In this document: positions 1 to 7,892 of the stretch, one piece after another
Layout of the letters: each line of letters starts with the position of its first letter
Position numbering within the stretch: the stretch's first letter is position 1
NCBI GenBank assembly: GCA_023423045.1
Contig: JAFAGA010000019.1
Location: forward strand, 52,262-116,261
From: Bacillota bacterium
GTDB taxonomy: Bacteria; Bacillota; Clostridia; Lachnospirales; Lachnospiraceae
Direction of reading: 5' to 3'
Length of the DNA: 64,000 nt
The notes under the pieces: generated by a model
Databases searched by the model: none
What the model was told of the DNA's origin: nothing
Seen by the model: only the letters and a program-made list of their open reading frames with translations
Made by a program: the position numbers and the translations under genes

Positions 1-1
1 G

Positions 2-211
2 TTATGCAAGCCTGCATTAAAGGAAACCCTAAAAACATTTGATGCTTCAAAGTACGGCGGAGCCCCTCTGCTTGGCCTAAACGGACTTGTGGTTAAAACC
101 CATGGCAATGCAAAAAGTGCGGAGGTACGCAATTCTATTCTGCAATGTGTAACCTTTACCGAACAGGGAATTAACGAGAAAATCAAAATGAATCTCAGCA
201 ATAACGAATAA
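2..211 (+). CDS. plsX: PlsX phosphate acyltransferase, C-terminal end (partial)
   Basis: The window opens inside this gene; 69 codons are visible before the TAA stop at 209-211. The visible part contains YGGAPLLGLNGLVVKTHG, which matches the C-terminal GGAPLLG...VKxHG signature of PlsX. PlsX makes acyl-phosphate from acyl-ACP, the first step of the PlsX/PlsY phosphatidic acid route, at the membrane surface. Its neighbour acpP supplies the acyl carrier, and plsY lies about 27 kb downstream. The 5' part is outside the window, so start, promoter and full length cannot be judged. Confidence 0.9.
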   Translation, partial: LCKPALKETLKTFDASKYGGAPLLGLNGLVVKTHGNAKSAEVRNSILQCVTFTEQGINEKIKMNLSNNE

Positions 212-234
212 ATTGTAAAAGAAGGGTGAATATT

Positions 235-465
235 ATGGAATTTGAAAAATTACAAAAAATTATTAGCGAAGTATTAAACGTAGACGAAGATGAGATTACC
301 ATGGAGACAACATTTATCGATGACTTGGGTGCGGACTCCCTGGATGTATTCCAGATTATCATGGGAATTGAAGAAGAATTCGATATTGAAATCGCGAATG
401 AAGAAGCAGAGAACATTGTGACGGTAGCGGATGCGATTGAGCAGATAAAGAATGCATTGAACTAA
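235..465 (+). CDS. acpP: Acyl carrier protein AcpP
   Basis: A 76-residue acidic protein with the phosphopantetheine attachment motif GADSLDV; the modified serine is residue 35. It carries growing acyl chains in fatty acid synthesis in the cytosol. A GTG at 226 opens the frame earlier, but it lies inside the Shine-Dalgarno GAAGGGTG (221-228), so ATG 235 with about 6 nt spacing is the better start. The length and the helix pattern around the serine are normal for the family. It follows plsX by 23 nt and is probably cotranscribed with it. Confidence 0.97.
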   Translation: MEFEKLQKIISEVLNVDEDEITMETTFIDDLGADSLDVFQIIMGIEEEFDIEIANEEAENIVTVADAIEQIKNALN

Positions 466-606
466 TTACGGCAAGCATATGCGTATTTTACATGTGTTGT
501 GAGTGTCGGCTCATCAGAGCCGTTGTGACGGAATAGTCATAAATAGCTCAGGTTCAGATAATCGATTGATAACGACGAGGGGTACACAAAAGGTACCACT
601 CTTATG

Positions 607-661
607 CATGGAAAAGCCCTGTGAATAAGGTCCGCCTTGTCTATGGGCTTTTCCATGGTTT
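607..661 (+). terminator. Hairpin between acpP and rnc, terminator-like
   Basis: A perfect 13-bp inverted repeat, CATGGAAAAGCCC (607-619) with GGGCTTTTCCATG (645-657), followed by GTTTT. The 25-nt loop holds a smaller AAGG/CCTT stem. It sits in the 223-bp acpP-rnc gap, which also holds a 6-bp stem with 4-nt loop at 507-522 (CGGCTC-ATCA-GAGCCG). The U tract is short, so termination may be partial; an RNase III processing site is an alternative. Confidence 0.5.
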
Positions 662-688
662 TAACGAAAGGAGGCAAGATACACCCGT

Positions 689-1396
689 ATGAGTTTACGC
701 AAAAAACCGGACACATCCCTGTTGGCTTTGGAGAGCAGAATAAAATATCATTTTAACGATCCCTCCATTCTATATCATGCTCTGTCCCATAGCTCCTATG
801 CCAATGAGATGAGAATGAACAAGGAAGAGAGCAATGAGCGTCTTGAGTTTTTGGGGGATGCTGTGCTTGAACTTGTCACCAGCGAATATGTGTATCAGGA
901 ATATGAAAATCTGTCCGAAGGTGATTTGACCAAGCTGAGGGCCAGTATTGTATGTGAGCAGACCCTGTCTGCCTGTGCCAGGGATTTGAGGATAGGCGAT
1001 TATTTATTCCTGGGAAGGGGCGAGGATATCTGCGGAGGAAGGGAAAGGGATTCCATATTGTCCGATGCGTTGGAAGCGGTGATTGGAGCAATCTATCTCG
1101 ACGGTGGTTTTACTAATGCAAAAGAGTTTATCAGAGGCTTCATATTAGCCAATCTAAAGAATAAAGACCTCTTTTTCGATAGCAAGACTATCTTACAGGA
1201 AATCGTCCAAAACAATAACAATGGACAAAAGCTCCGTTACAAATTAATATCGGAGGAAGGCCCGGACCATAATAAAACCTTTACGGTTGCCGTATTTGTG
1301 GGGAATGAGGAGATCGGTACCGGTGCCGGCAGGACGAAAAAGGCTGCGGAACAGGAGGCTGCTTACCAGGCAATCCAGAAATTGCGCAGCAAATAA
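689..1396 (+). CDS. rnc: Ribonuclease III
   Basis: A 235-residue double-strand-specific endoribonuclease that matures rRNA precursors and processes structured mRNAs. The N-terminal catalytic domain carries the signature NERLEFLGDAVLELV; the acidic residues there bind catalytic magnesium. A C-terminal double-stranded RNA-binding domain (from about residue 165) ends in GAGRTKKAAEQEAAYQAIQKL. The Shine-Dalgarno AAAGGAGG lies about 15 nt before the ATG, rather far, but no in-frame alternative start is closer. It is followed 41 nt later by smc, the order common in Firmicutes. Confidence 0.97.
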   Translation: MSLRKKPDTSLLALESRIKYHFNDPSILYHALSHSSYANEMRMNKEESNERLEFLGDAVLELVTSEYVYQEYENLSEGDLTKLRASIVCEQTLSACARDLRIGDYLFLGRGEDICGGRERDSILSDALEAVIGAIYLDGGFTNAKEFIRGFILANLKNKDLFFDSKTILQEIVQNNNNGQKLRYKLISEEGPDHNKTFTVAVFVGNEEIGTGAGRTKKAAEQEAAYQAIQKLRSK

Positions 1397-1437
1397 AGTA
1401 GTAAGGCTGTTCAGATGAAATAGATGGGAGACTATGG

Positions 1438-4400
1438 ATGTATTTAAAAAGTATTGAGGTTCACGGTTTTAAATCCTTTGCCAATAAAATGCTGCTGGAG
1501 TTTCATGACGGCATCACCGGCATTGTCGGACCCAACGGCAGCGGTAAGAGTAATGTTGCCGATGCTGTCCGATGGGTGCTGGGCGAGCAGAGCGCGAAAC
1601 AGCTGCGCGGATCAAAAATGGAAGATGTTATCTTTTCCGGAACCCAGATGCGTAAGCCTCTGGGTTATGCGTATGTCGCCATAACGCTGGATAATTCCGA
1701 CCATAAGCTGCCGATCGAATATGATGAGGTAACGGTTGCCAGAAGAGTATACCGCTCCGGCGAGAGCGAATACCTGATTAACGGAACCCCCTGCCGCTTA
1801 AAGGATGTCAATGAACTGTTTATGGACACCGGAATCGGCAAGGAAGGCTATTCCATTATCGGACAGGGACAGATCGATAAGATTTTGAGCGGTAAGCCGG
1901 AGGATCGCCGGGAATTATTTGACGAAGCGGCCGGAATTGTTAAATTCAAGCGACGAAAATATGCGGCGGAAAAGAATCTGGAGGAAGAAAAGCTAAATCT
2001 GTCCCGCATCACCGATATCCTGAAGGAAATAGAGAAGCAGCTGTCACCTCTGGAGAAGCAGTCGGCAGTGGCCAGGATTTATTTGAAATTAAAGGAAGAG
2101 TTAAAGGGTCTTGAGATAAATCAATATCTGCAGGAATATGAGAGGATTCGCAGCCAAAAGGAGCAGCTGGAAGAAAAGCTGGTCATTGCGGCTTCGGATT
2201 ATGAACAGACCAAAGCAGAATATGAGAATACCAAGGAAGAATATGTCCGTCTGGAACAGCAGCTGGAGGAATGCGATCGGACAATTGAAGAGAATAAGAA
2301 CGTCTTCAACGAACGGAAGCTGCAGAAGGAAAAGGCGGAGGGTGAGATCAAGGTTCTCAGGGAGCAGATCAGCAGCCTGCAGCAAAGTGATGTATATGTT
2401 CGCAGCCGGATTGAGAACATGCAGAAGGATCTGGAAGCTAAAAAGACGGAAGAACAGGGGTATCTTACCGAAAAGGAAGCCATTGACCATAATATTGCCA
2501 ATATGGATGATCTCCTCAGCGCCGCGCTGGATGAGCTGAATCGAATCAAGGAAGGCATTCTGGCAGATACAAGAGCCATTGAAGAATGCAATAACGGCAT
2601 CTTTGAATATTTGAACATCAACTCGGGTATTAAAGGTAATATGCAGCGCTATGAAACCATGCTGGAGCAGAATACTCTTCGCAAGGCGGATTTAAACCAA
2701 CGGATTCTGAAAAATAAGAGCGAAGAATGTCTCTATAATGAAACCATAGAATCTCATACTCAGAATTTGAATCGGATTGCCGGAATGATCACAGAGCAGA
2801 CAAAGAAGGCTGCAGCAGCAGAGGAGGCCATTACTCAGGCACAAGTGCTGATTGACTCTGCCGGCAAAGAATACAACGAGATACAAGCCAGATATATGGG
2901 GGAGCAATCCCGCCTGGATTCCCTTATGAACCTGACGGAACGGTATGAGGGCTACGGCATCAGCATCAAGAAGGTTATGGAGAGAAAACCCCATATGCCT
3001 GGGATCGTAGGTGTGGTGGCAGATATCATCAAGGTGGATAAAGCTTATGAAACCGCCATTGAAACTGCTCTTGGCGGGGCGATACAGAATATTGTTACCG
3101 AAGATGAGGGGACCGCGAAAGAACTCATTGGGTATTTAAAAAAGAACAAATTCGGCAGGGCAACCTTTCTGCCTCTTACTAATATCTCTGCTGGAAATAG
3201 CCAGCCGGGAGAGAAGGCTCTTCGTGAGCCCGGCGTGCTGGGAACAGCCAGCCGGCTGGTGGAAGCGGATTCAAAATTTAATGCGTTAATCGACTATCTT
3301 TTGGGACGCATCATCGTAGTGGACCACATCGACCATGCCACCAGTATGGCAAGAAAATATAATCATACCCTCCGGATTGTAACTCTGGAAGGCGAATTAC
3401 TGACTCCCGGAGGCTCCATCTCCGGCGGTGCCTATAAGAATGCCAGCAATCTCCTGGGAAGAAGAAGGGAGATCGAGGAGATGGAGGAAGCGGTTCTGGC
3501 TCTGAAGCGTCAGTCTCAGGAACTGCTTTCCCGGCGGGAGGAAGCCCGGGATACCCGATCCAGGCTTCGGGAAGAGCTGGAGTCTATTAAGACATTGCTG
3601 CAGGAAAAGCTGCTGGAGCAAAACACCATAAGCATGAATCTGGAGCGGGAGAAAGCCAGGAAGGCAGAGTCTGAGGCTGTTTACCAGGAATATGTCAGGG
3701 AGCTGCAGGAAATTGAGTTCCAGGCCAGGGAGCTGAAGGAACAGCTGCAAAAGCTCGAAGAAACCCTGTCCCAGAATTCCAGGCTTAACCGGGAGAAGGA
3801 AGAACAGATTGAGCTCCTGAACAAAAAGCTGGAAGAGGAACGGAGCCTGGAGCAGGAGGCAAATGAACATGCTTCCGCCCTGCGGCTGCAGATGGCCGCT
3901 CTGGAGCAGAATAACCAGTTCGCCCTGGAGAATATAAAACGTATCAAGCGGGATATCGCCAAGCTCTACGAAGAAGAGGAGACCCTTGCGTCGGATACTC
4001 TTAAGACCGCCGGTGCAATAGAGGAAAAGAAGTCAATTATTCACAGCACCGAGGAGCTGATTCGCTCCTTTGAACAGGAGATCCTAGGTCTGGAGGAAAA
4101 GATTCGGGAACAGACGGCCCGCCGGGAACAGATTACCGGAATTCATAAGAATTTCTTTGCCAAAAGGGAAGAGTTGTCCAATCGCATGAATGAGCTTGAT
4201 AAGGAGATCTTCCGGCTGAACGGCCAGAGGGACAAGCTGGCGGAACAGAGCGATCAGCAGAGCAATTACATGTGGGAGGAATATGAGCTTACTTACTCCA
4301 CTGCGGTATTGTATCCGATGGAAGAGGAGATCAGTCCGGCACAGGGGAAGAAGCTCATCTCCGAGATTAAGTCAAAGATCCGGGAACTTGGCGATGTTAA

Positions 4401-4995
4401 TGTCAACGCCATTGAAGATTATCGCAGCTTATCCGAGCGTTATGAGTTTTTACAGGCCCAGCGTGAGGATCTGGTCAGGGCGGAGGAAGCCCTGCAGCAG
4501 ATTATCCTGGAGCTGGATACTGAGATGAGGATTCAATTCCTGGAGAAGTTCAAAGCAATTAATGAAGAATTCGACCTTGTATTTAAGGAGCTTTTCGGCG
4601 GCGGTCATGCTGATCTGGAGCTGACGGACAGTGAGGATATCCTGGAAGCCGGGATTCGGATCAATGCCCAGCCTCCGGGGAAAAAGCTGCAGAATATGAT
4701 GCAGCTCTCCGGCGGTGAGAAAGCGCTGACCGCCATCTCCTTATTGTTCGCAATTCAGAATCTGAAGCCGTCCCCCTTCTGCTTATTGGATGAGATAGAA
4801 GCTGCGTTGGATGATTCCAATGTTGGCCGTTTCGCAAAGTACTTGCATAAGCTGACTCAGGACACCCAGTTCATCATCATAACCCACCGAAGAGGAACCA
4901 TGGCGGCGGCGGATATCCTGTACGGTATCACTATGCAGGAAAAGGGAGTATCCACCCTGGTGTCGGTAAGCTTAATCGAAGGGGAACTAAAGTAA
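1438..4995 (+). CDS. smc: Chromosome partition protein SMC
   Basis: An 1185-residue condensin ATPase of normal family length. The Walker A motif GPNGSGKS is at residues 31-38. Two long coiled coils flank a hinge at about residues 500-680 that is rich in glycine (GGSISGGAYKN). The C-terminal head has the ABC signature LSGGEKALTAISLLFA followed by the Walker B stretch FCLLDEIEAALDDSN. SMC with ScpA/ScpB compacts and segregates newly replicated origins. It lies between rnc and ftsY, as in many Firmicutes. The many minus-strand open frames inside it are shadows of its coiled-coil codon bias. Confidence 0.98.
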   Translation: MYLKSIEVHGFKSFANKMLLEFHDGITGIVGPNGSGKSNVADAVRWVLGEQSAKQLRGSKMEDVIFSGTQMRKPLGYAYVAITLDNSDHKLPIEYDEVTVARRVYRSGESEYLINGTPCRLKDVNELFMDTGIGKEGYSIIGQGQIDKILSGKPEDRRELFDEAAGIVKFKRRKYAAEKNLEEEKLNLSRITDILKEIEKQLSPLEKQSAVARIYLKLKEELKGLEINQYLQEYERIRSQKEQLEEKLVIAASDYEQTKAEYENTKEEYVRLEQQLEECDRTIEENKNVFNERKLQKEKAEGEIKVLREQISSLQQSDVYVRSRIENMQKDLEAKKTEEQGYLTEKEAIDHNIANMDDLLSAALDELNRIKEGILADTRAIEECNNGIFEYLNINSGIKGNMQRYETMLEQNTLRKADLNQRILKNKSEECLYNETIESHTQNLNRIAGMITEQTKKAAAAEEAITQAQVLIDSAGKEYNEIQARYMGEQSRLDSLMNLTERYEGYGISIKKVMERKPHMPGIVGVVADIIKVDKAYETAIETALGGAIQNIVTEDEGTAKELIGYLKKNKFGRATFLPLTNISAGNSQPGEKALREPGVLGTASRLVEADSKFNALIDYLLGRIIVVDHIDHATSMARKYNHTLRIVTLEGELLTPGGSISGGAYKNASNLLGRRREIEEMEEAVLALKRQSQELLSRREEARDTRSRLREELESIKTLLQEKLLEQNTISMNLEREKARKAESEAVYQEYVRELQEIEFQARELKEQLQKLEETLSQNSRLNREKEEQIELLNKKLEEERSLEQEANEHASALRLQMAALEQNNQFALENIKRIKRDIAKLYEEEETLASDTLKTAGAIEEKKSIIHSTEELIRSFEQEILGLEEKIREQTARREQITGIHKNFFAKREELSNRMNELDKEIFRLNGQRDKLAEQSDQQSNYMWEEYELTYSTAVLYPMEEEISPAQGKKLISEIKSKIRELGDVNVNAIEDYRSLSERYEFLQAQREDLVRAEEALQQIILELDTEMRIQFLEKFKAINEEFDLVFKELFGGGHADLELTDSEDILEAGIRINAQPPGKKLQNMMQLSGGEKALTAISLLFAIQNLKPSPFCLLDEIEAALDDSNVGRFAKYLHKLTQDTQFIIITHRRGTMAAADILYGITMQEKGVSTLVSVSLIEGELK

Positions 4996-5007
4996 AAGGT
5001 GGTAACA

Positions 5008-5158
5008 GTTCAGTCTGTGCAAAAAGGGGATGTCAGAATACTGCAGGCTGAACAGTTGCAAAACATGAAAGATTTGTCTTGCCAGTATGGCAATGTAATG
5101 ATATTATGAACTTTAATAAAAACTGCGAAGTTCCTGCTTTTGCACTTGGAATTCGCAG
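5008..5158. other. smc-ftsY intergenic hairpins
   Basis: The 187-bp gap holds two stem-loops. The first pairs GTTCAGTCTG (5008-5017) with CAGGCTGAAC (5044-5053), with one G-T pair. The second pairs CTGCGAAGTTCC (5123-5134) with GGAATTCGCAG (5148-5158), with one bulged base; it ends about 10 nt before the ftsY ribosome-binding context. Neither is followed by a T tract, so they look like leader or processing structures and not intrinsic terminators. No gene is visible here. Confidence 0.45.
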
Positions 5159-5182
5159 CATAGCGGTAGAATGGAGATTTTT

Positions 5183-6115
5183 ATGGGAGAGAATAAACCA
5201 GGATTTTTCGGTAAATTAGTACAGGGATTGGCCAAGACAAGGAACAGCATTGCCAATGGAATTGACGCGATATTCAGCGGCTTTTCCAGTATTGACGATG
5301 ATTTTTATGAGGAATTGGAGGAGATTCTGATTATGGCGGATCTGGGCATCAATACAACCACAGCCATCTTAGAGAATCTCAGGGAAAAAGTAAAGGAAAA
5401 TAAAATAAAGGATCCGGCGGAATGCAGGCAGCTGTTAATCTCCAGTATGAAGGAACAGATGAAGCTGGAGGACACCGCCTATGAATTTGAGAACAGAAAG
5501 TCCGTGGTGCTGCTAATCGGAGTAAACGGTGTGGGAAAGACCACCTCCGTAGGAAAGTTAGCAGGACAGATGAAGGATCAGGGAAAGAAAGTTATGGTTG
5601 CCGCTGCGGACACCTTCCGTGCCGCTGCCATTGAACAATTGACCGAATGGGCCCACAGAGCCAATGTGGATATCATTGCCCAGAAGGAAGGGTCCGATCC
5701 TGCGGCAGTGATCTACGATGCGGTCATTGCGGCAAAGTCCAGGAATGCCGATGTTCTTCTGTGTGATACGGCAGGACGTCTTCATAACAAGAAAAACCTC
5801 ATGGAAGAGTTAAAGAAAATCAACCGGGTAATCGAGCGGGAATATCCGGAGGCTTATCGTGAGACGCTGGTGGTTTTAGACGGGACCACGGGACAGAATG
5901 CCCTGGCTCAGGCCAAGGAATTTAATGAGGTTGCGGATATCACCGGAATTGTTCTTACGAAGCTTGATGGGACTGCCAAGGGTGGAATCGCAATTGCGAT
6001 TCAGTCGGAGCTCGGCATACCCGTAAAATATATCGGCATCGGTGAGAAAATTGACGATCTGCAGAAATTCGATGCAGATGCCTTTGTCAATGCCCTGTTC
6101 GAGAAAAACGAGTAA
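5183..6115 (+). CDS. ftsY: Signal recognition particle receptor FtsY
   Basis: A 310-residue SRP GTPase receptor that docks ribosome-nascent chain complexes at the membrane with Ffh (encoded at 17667). The N domain is followed by the G domain with P-loop GVNGVGKT (residues 113-120), DTAGR and TKLDGTAKGG. The acidic A domain of E. coli FtsY is absent, as is usual in Firmicutes. An ATG at 5171 is in frame, but it is part of the ribosome-binding sequence AATGGAGAT, so ATG 5183 is preferred. The same start context recurs at khpA, miaA and lspA. Confidence 0.97.
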   Translation: MGENKPGFFGKLVQGLAKTRNSIANGIDAIFSGFSSIDDDFYEELEEILIMADLGINTTTAILENLREKVKENKIKDPAECRQLLISSMKEQMKLEDTAYEFENRKSVVLLIGVNGVGKTTSVGKLAGQMKDQGKKVMVAAADTFRAAAIEQLTEWAHRANVDIIAQKEGSDPAAVIYDAVIAAKSRNADVLLCDTAGRLHNKKNLMEELKKINRVIEREYPEAYRETLVVLDGTTGQNALAQAKEFNEVADITGIVLTKLDGTAKGGIAIAIQSELGIPVKYIGIGEKIDDLQKFDADAFVNALFEKNE

Positions 6116-6123
6116 TAATGCAG

Positions 6124-6172
6124 CAGTTCAGCCGGTGAGGAAAAGCATCACGGCTGAACTGTTGTATAATAA
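6124..6172 (+). terminator. Hairpin after ftsY
   Basis: CAGTTCAGCCGGTGA (6124-6138) pairs with TCACGGCTGAACTG (6148-6161), a 14-bp stem with one bulged G and a 9-nt loop. It begins 8 nt after the ftsY stop. The following bases are TTGTATAATAATG, not a clean T tract, so this is a weaker terminator or an RNA 3'-end stabiliser. A TATAAT at 6165-6170 has no convincing -35 partner. Confidence 0.55.
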
Positions 6173-6214
6173 TGAATTTTAGCGTGCGACCGCACGTGGA
6201 TGGAGGGTTATACC

Positions 6215-7432
6215 ATGATGACACTAGATAAGTTCGAAGAAGCTACGGAAGCCGTCAAAAAGGTGATTTTGCGCACTGAGCTGGTATATAGCGATTATTT
6301 TTCAGAAACTACCGGCAACCGGGTATACTTGAAACCTGAGAATATGCAATTTACCGGTTCCTATAAGGTTCGCGGCGCATATTACAAGATCAGCACCTTA
6401 ACCAAGGAAGAGAGAAAACACGGCCTTATAACAGCATCTGCAGGCAATCATGCGCAGGGTGTTGCCTATGCCGCAAAACTTTACAATGCCAAGGCGGTTA
6501 TCGTTATGCCCTCCACCACACCCTTGATCAAGGTCAACCGCACCAAGAGCTACGGTGCGGAGGTCATTCTGTACGGCAGTGTATATGACGAAGCATACCA
6601 GTATGCGCTCCAATTGTCTCAGGAGCAGGGGTATACCTTTATCCATCCCTTTAATGATGAGACGGTTTCCACCGGACAGGGAACCATTGCAATGGAAATC
6701 TTTAAAGACCTTCCTACGGTGGACATCATTCTGGCTCCCGTCGGAGGAGGAGGTTTGCTGGCAGGGGTGGCTGCCCTGGCAAAAATGTTAAATCCCAATG
6801 TAAAAGTAATCGGAGTAGAGCCGGCAGGAGCTGCCTGCATGAAGGAATCCCTGAAGGCCGGCCATGTGATAACGCTCCCCCAGATAGATACCATCGCCGA
6901 CGGCACTGCGGTAAAAACGCCCGGCGATATCATATATCCCTATGTTGAGAAATATGTTGACGATATTATTACCGTCGAGGATCAGGAGCTGATTGTCAAT
7001 TTCCTCGATCTCATTGAAAACCACAAGATGGTCGTTGAGAATTCCGGCCTGCTTACCGTGGCTGCTCTCAAGCACTTGAATTGCAAGGATAAAAAGGTGG
7101 TTTCCATCCTCAGCGGGGGCAACATGGATATCATCACCGTAGCCTCCGTCGTACAGCATGGTTTAATTCAAAGGGGCCGTGTCTTTACCGTATCGGTGCT
7201 CTTACCGGACCGTCCCGGCGAACTGGTGAATGTAGCGTCCATCATAGCCAAATGCCAGGGGAATGTAATTCGCCTGGATCATAACCAGTTTGTCAGCATC
7301 AACCGCAATGCGGCGGTGGAGCTGACCATCACCATGGAGACCTTTGGACATGAGCACAAGCAGGAGATTGTCCAGGCTTTGCTCGACCATGGCTATAACC
7401 CGAAGCTCTGCCAGCCCAATAAGCTGTATTAA
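6215..7432 (+). CDS. ilvA: Threonine ammonia-lyase (ACT-domain type)
   Basis: A 405-residue PLP enzyme that deaminates L-threonine to 2-oxobutyrate, feeding isoleucine synthesis or threonine breakdown. The PLP lysine is Lys51 in FTGSYKVRGA; the phosphate-binding loop is the glycine-rich VGGGGLLAG. A C-terminal ACT-like domain begins near residue 325 (VFTVSVLLPDRPGELVNVASII) and is the likely allosteric site. Length and single ACT domain fit the shorter TdcB/IlvA type. GGAGG at 6202-6206 points to ATG 6215; ATG 6200 overlaps that site. Anabolic and catabolic use cannot be told apart from sequence. Confidence 0.92.
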   Translation: MMTLDKFEEATEAVKKVILRTELVYSDYFSETTGNRVYLKPENMQFTGSYKVRGAYYKISTLTKEERKHGLITASAGNHAQGVAYAAKLYNAKAVIVMPSTTPLIKVNRTKSYGAEVILYGSVYDEAYQYALQLSQEQGYTFIHPFNDETVSTGQGTIAMEIFKDLPTVDIILAPVGGGGLLAGVAALAKMLNPNVKVIGVEPAGAACMKESLKAGHVITLPQIDTIADGTAVKTPGDIIYPYVEKYVDDIITVEDQELIVNFLDLIENHKMVVENSGLLTVAALKHLNCKDKKVVSILSGGNMDIITVASVVQHGLIQRGRVFTVSVLLPDRPGELVNVASIIAKCQGNVIRLDHNQFVSINRNAAVELTITMETFGHEHKQEIVQALLDHGYNPKLCQPNKLY

Positions 7433-7547
7433 CAACCTATTATAATCGGATCTTACCGCTGTCATTGTGTATCTTATATTGGATTTTTATTGTGTTTTTA
7501 CATAAAAAACCTTTATAAATTCATGAATTTTATCGTGGCGGAATTGC

Positions 7548-7576
7548 TTTACAAATATTCCCGGGATTGATATAAT
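7548..7576 (+). promoter_or_regulatory. Sigma-A-type promoter far upstream of recA
   Basis: TTTACA (7548-7553), 17-bp spacer, TATAAT (7571-7576): a near-consensus vegetative promoter. A 14-bp palindrome AAATTCATGAATTT (7517-7530) lies just upstream. The predicted transcript starts near 7583, about 120 nt before a small open frame at 7704 and about 310 nt before recA. It contains a perfect 16-nt palindrome GGAAGGATATCCTTCC (7643-7658). Confidence 0.65.
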
Positions 7577-7703
7577 ACAAATATCTTTATATTCTGTTAT
7601 TCTCAGTCTTTTCGGGTTTTTGAAGGAACTATTTTAGGCTATGGAAGGATATCCTTCCGGACTTTGAAGAATTTTCATCAGGGAACCTCTGGAGGAGTTT
7701 TCT

Positions 7704-7817
7704 ATGATAGAATTCCCCTGGCTTGAAAAGTTCTTGCAAGTGATAGTTGTAACCTTCTTGTATTCGGTATTTTTTCCACTCATGGCTTCCTGTGATTTAT
7801 GTATTGACATTGATTAG
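7704..7817 (+). CDS. Candidate 37-residue hydrophobic small protein upstream of recA
   Basis: ATG 7704 follows a strong Shine-Dalgarno (GGAGGAG at 7691-7697, 6 nt spacing). It reads MIEFPWLEKFLQVIVVTFLY then a further hydrophobic run to a TAG at 7815. The middle (about residues 10-28) could form one membrane helix. It lies downstream of a good promoter (7548-7576). Its last codons overlap the recA -35 box (7804-7809). I do not recognise a family. It could be a real small membrane protein, a regulatory leader peptide, or chance; the strong ribosome-binding site is the main argument for reality. Confidence 0.4.
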   Translation: MIEFPWLEKFLQVIVVTFLYSVFFPLMASCDLCIDID

Positions 7818-7832
7818 GAAATAAGTTAATAT
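7804..7832 (+). promoter_or_regulatory. recA promoter
   Basis: TTGACA (7804-7809), 17-bp spacer, TAATAT (7827-7832; 4 of 6 consensus). The predicted start is near 7839, right at the LexA box. The recA ATG is about 54 nt further on, with GGGAG as ribosome-binding site. Confidence 0.75.
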
Positions 7833-7839
7833 GGGTACA

Positions 7840-7853
7840 AGAACATTAGTTCG
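7840..7853. promoter_or_regulatory. LexA (SOS) box of recA
   Basis: AGAACATTAGTTCG contains the perfect Gram-positive LexA dyad GAAC-N4-GTTC (7841-7852). It overlaps the predicted transcription start of recA, the classic repressor position. This is direct sequence evidence that recA, and probably recX by readthrough, belong to a LexA regulon in this organism. Confidence 0.9.
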
Positions 7854-7892
7854 TATATTGGAGGGATACCTTCATAAAAAGGGAGATTAATT

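Noticed and set aside
2101..2490. Long minus-strand frames within smc
   Set aside because: They mirror the Glu/Lys/Leu-rich coiled-coil codons of smc and have no start signals.
7517..7530. AAATTCATGAATTT palindrome as a specific operator
   Set aside because: It lies upstream of a promoter, but short AT-rich palindromes are common and no regulator is suggested.
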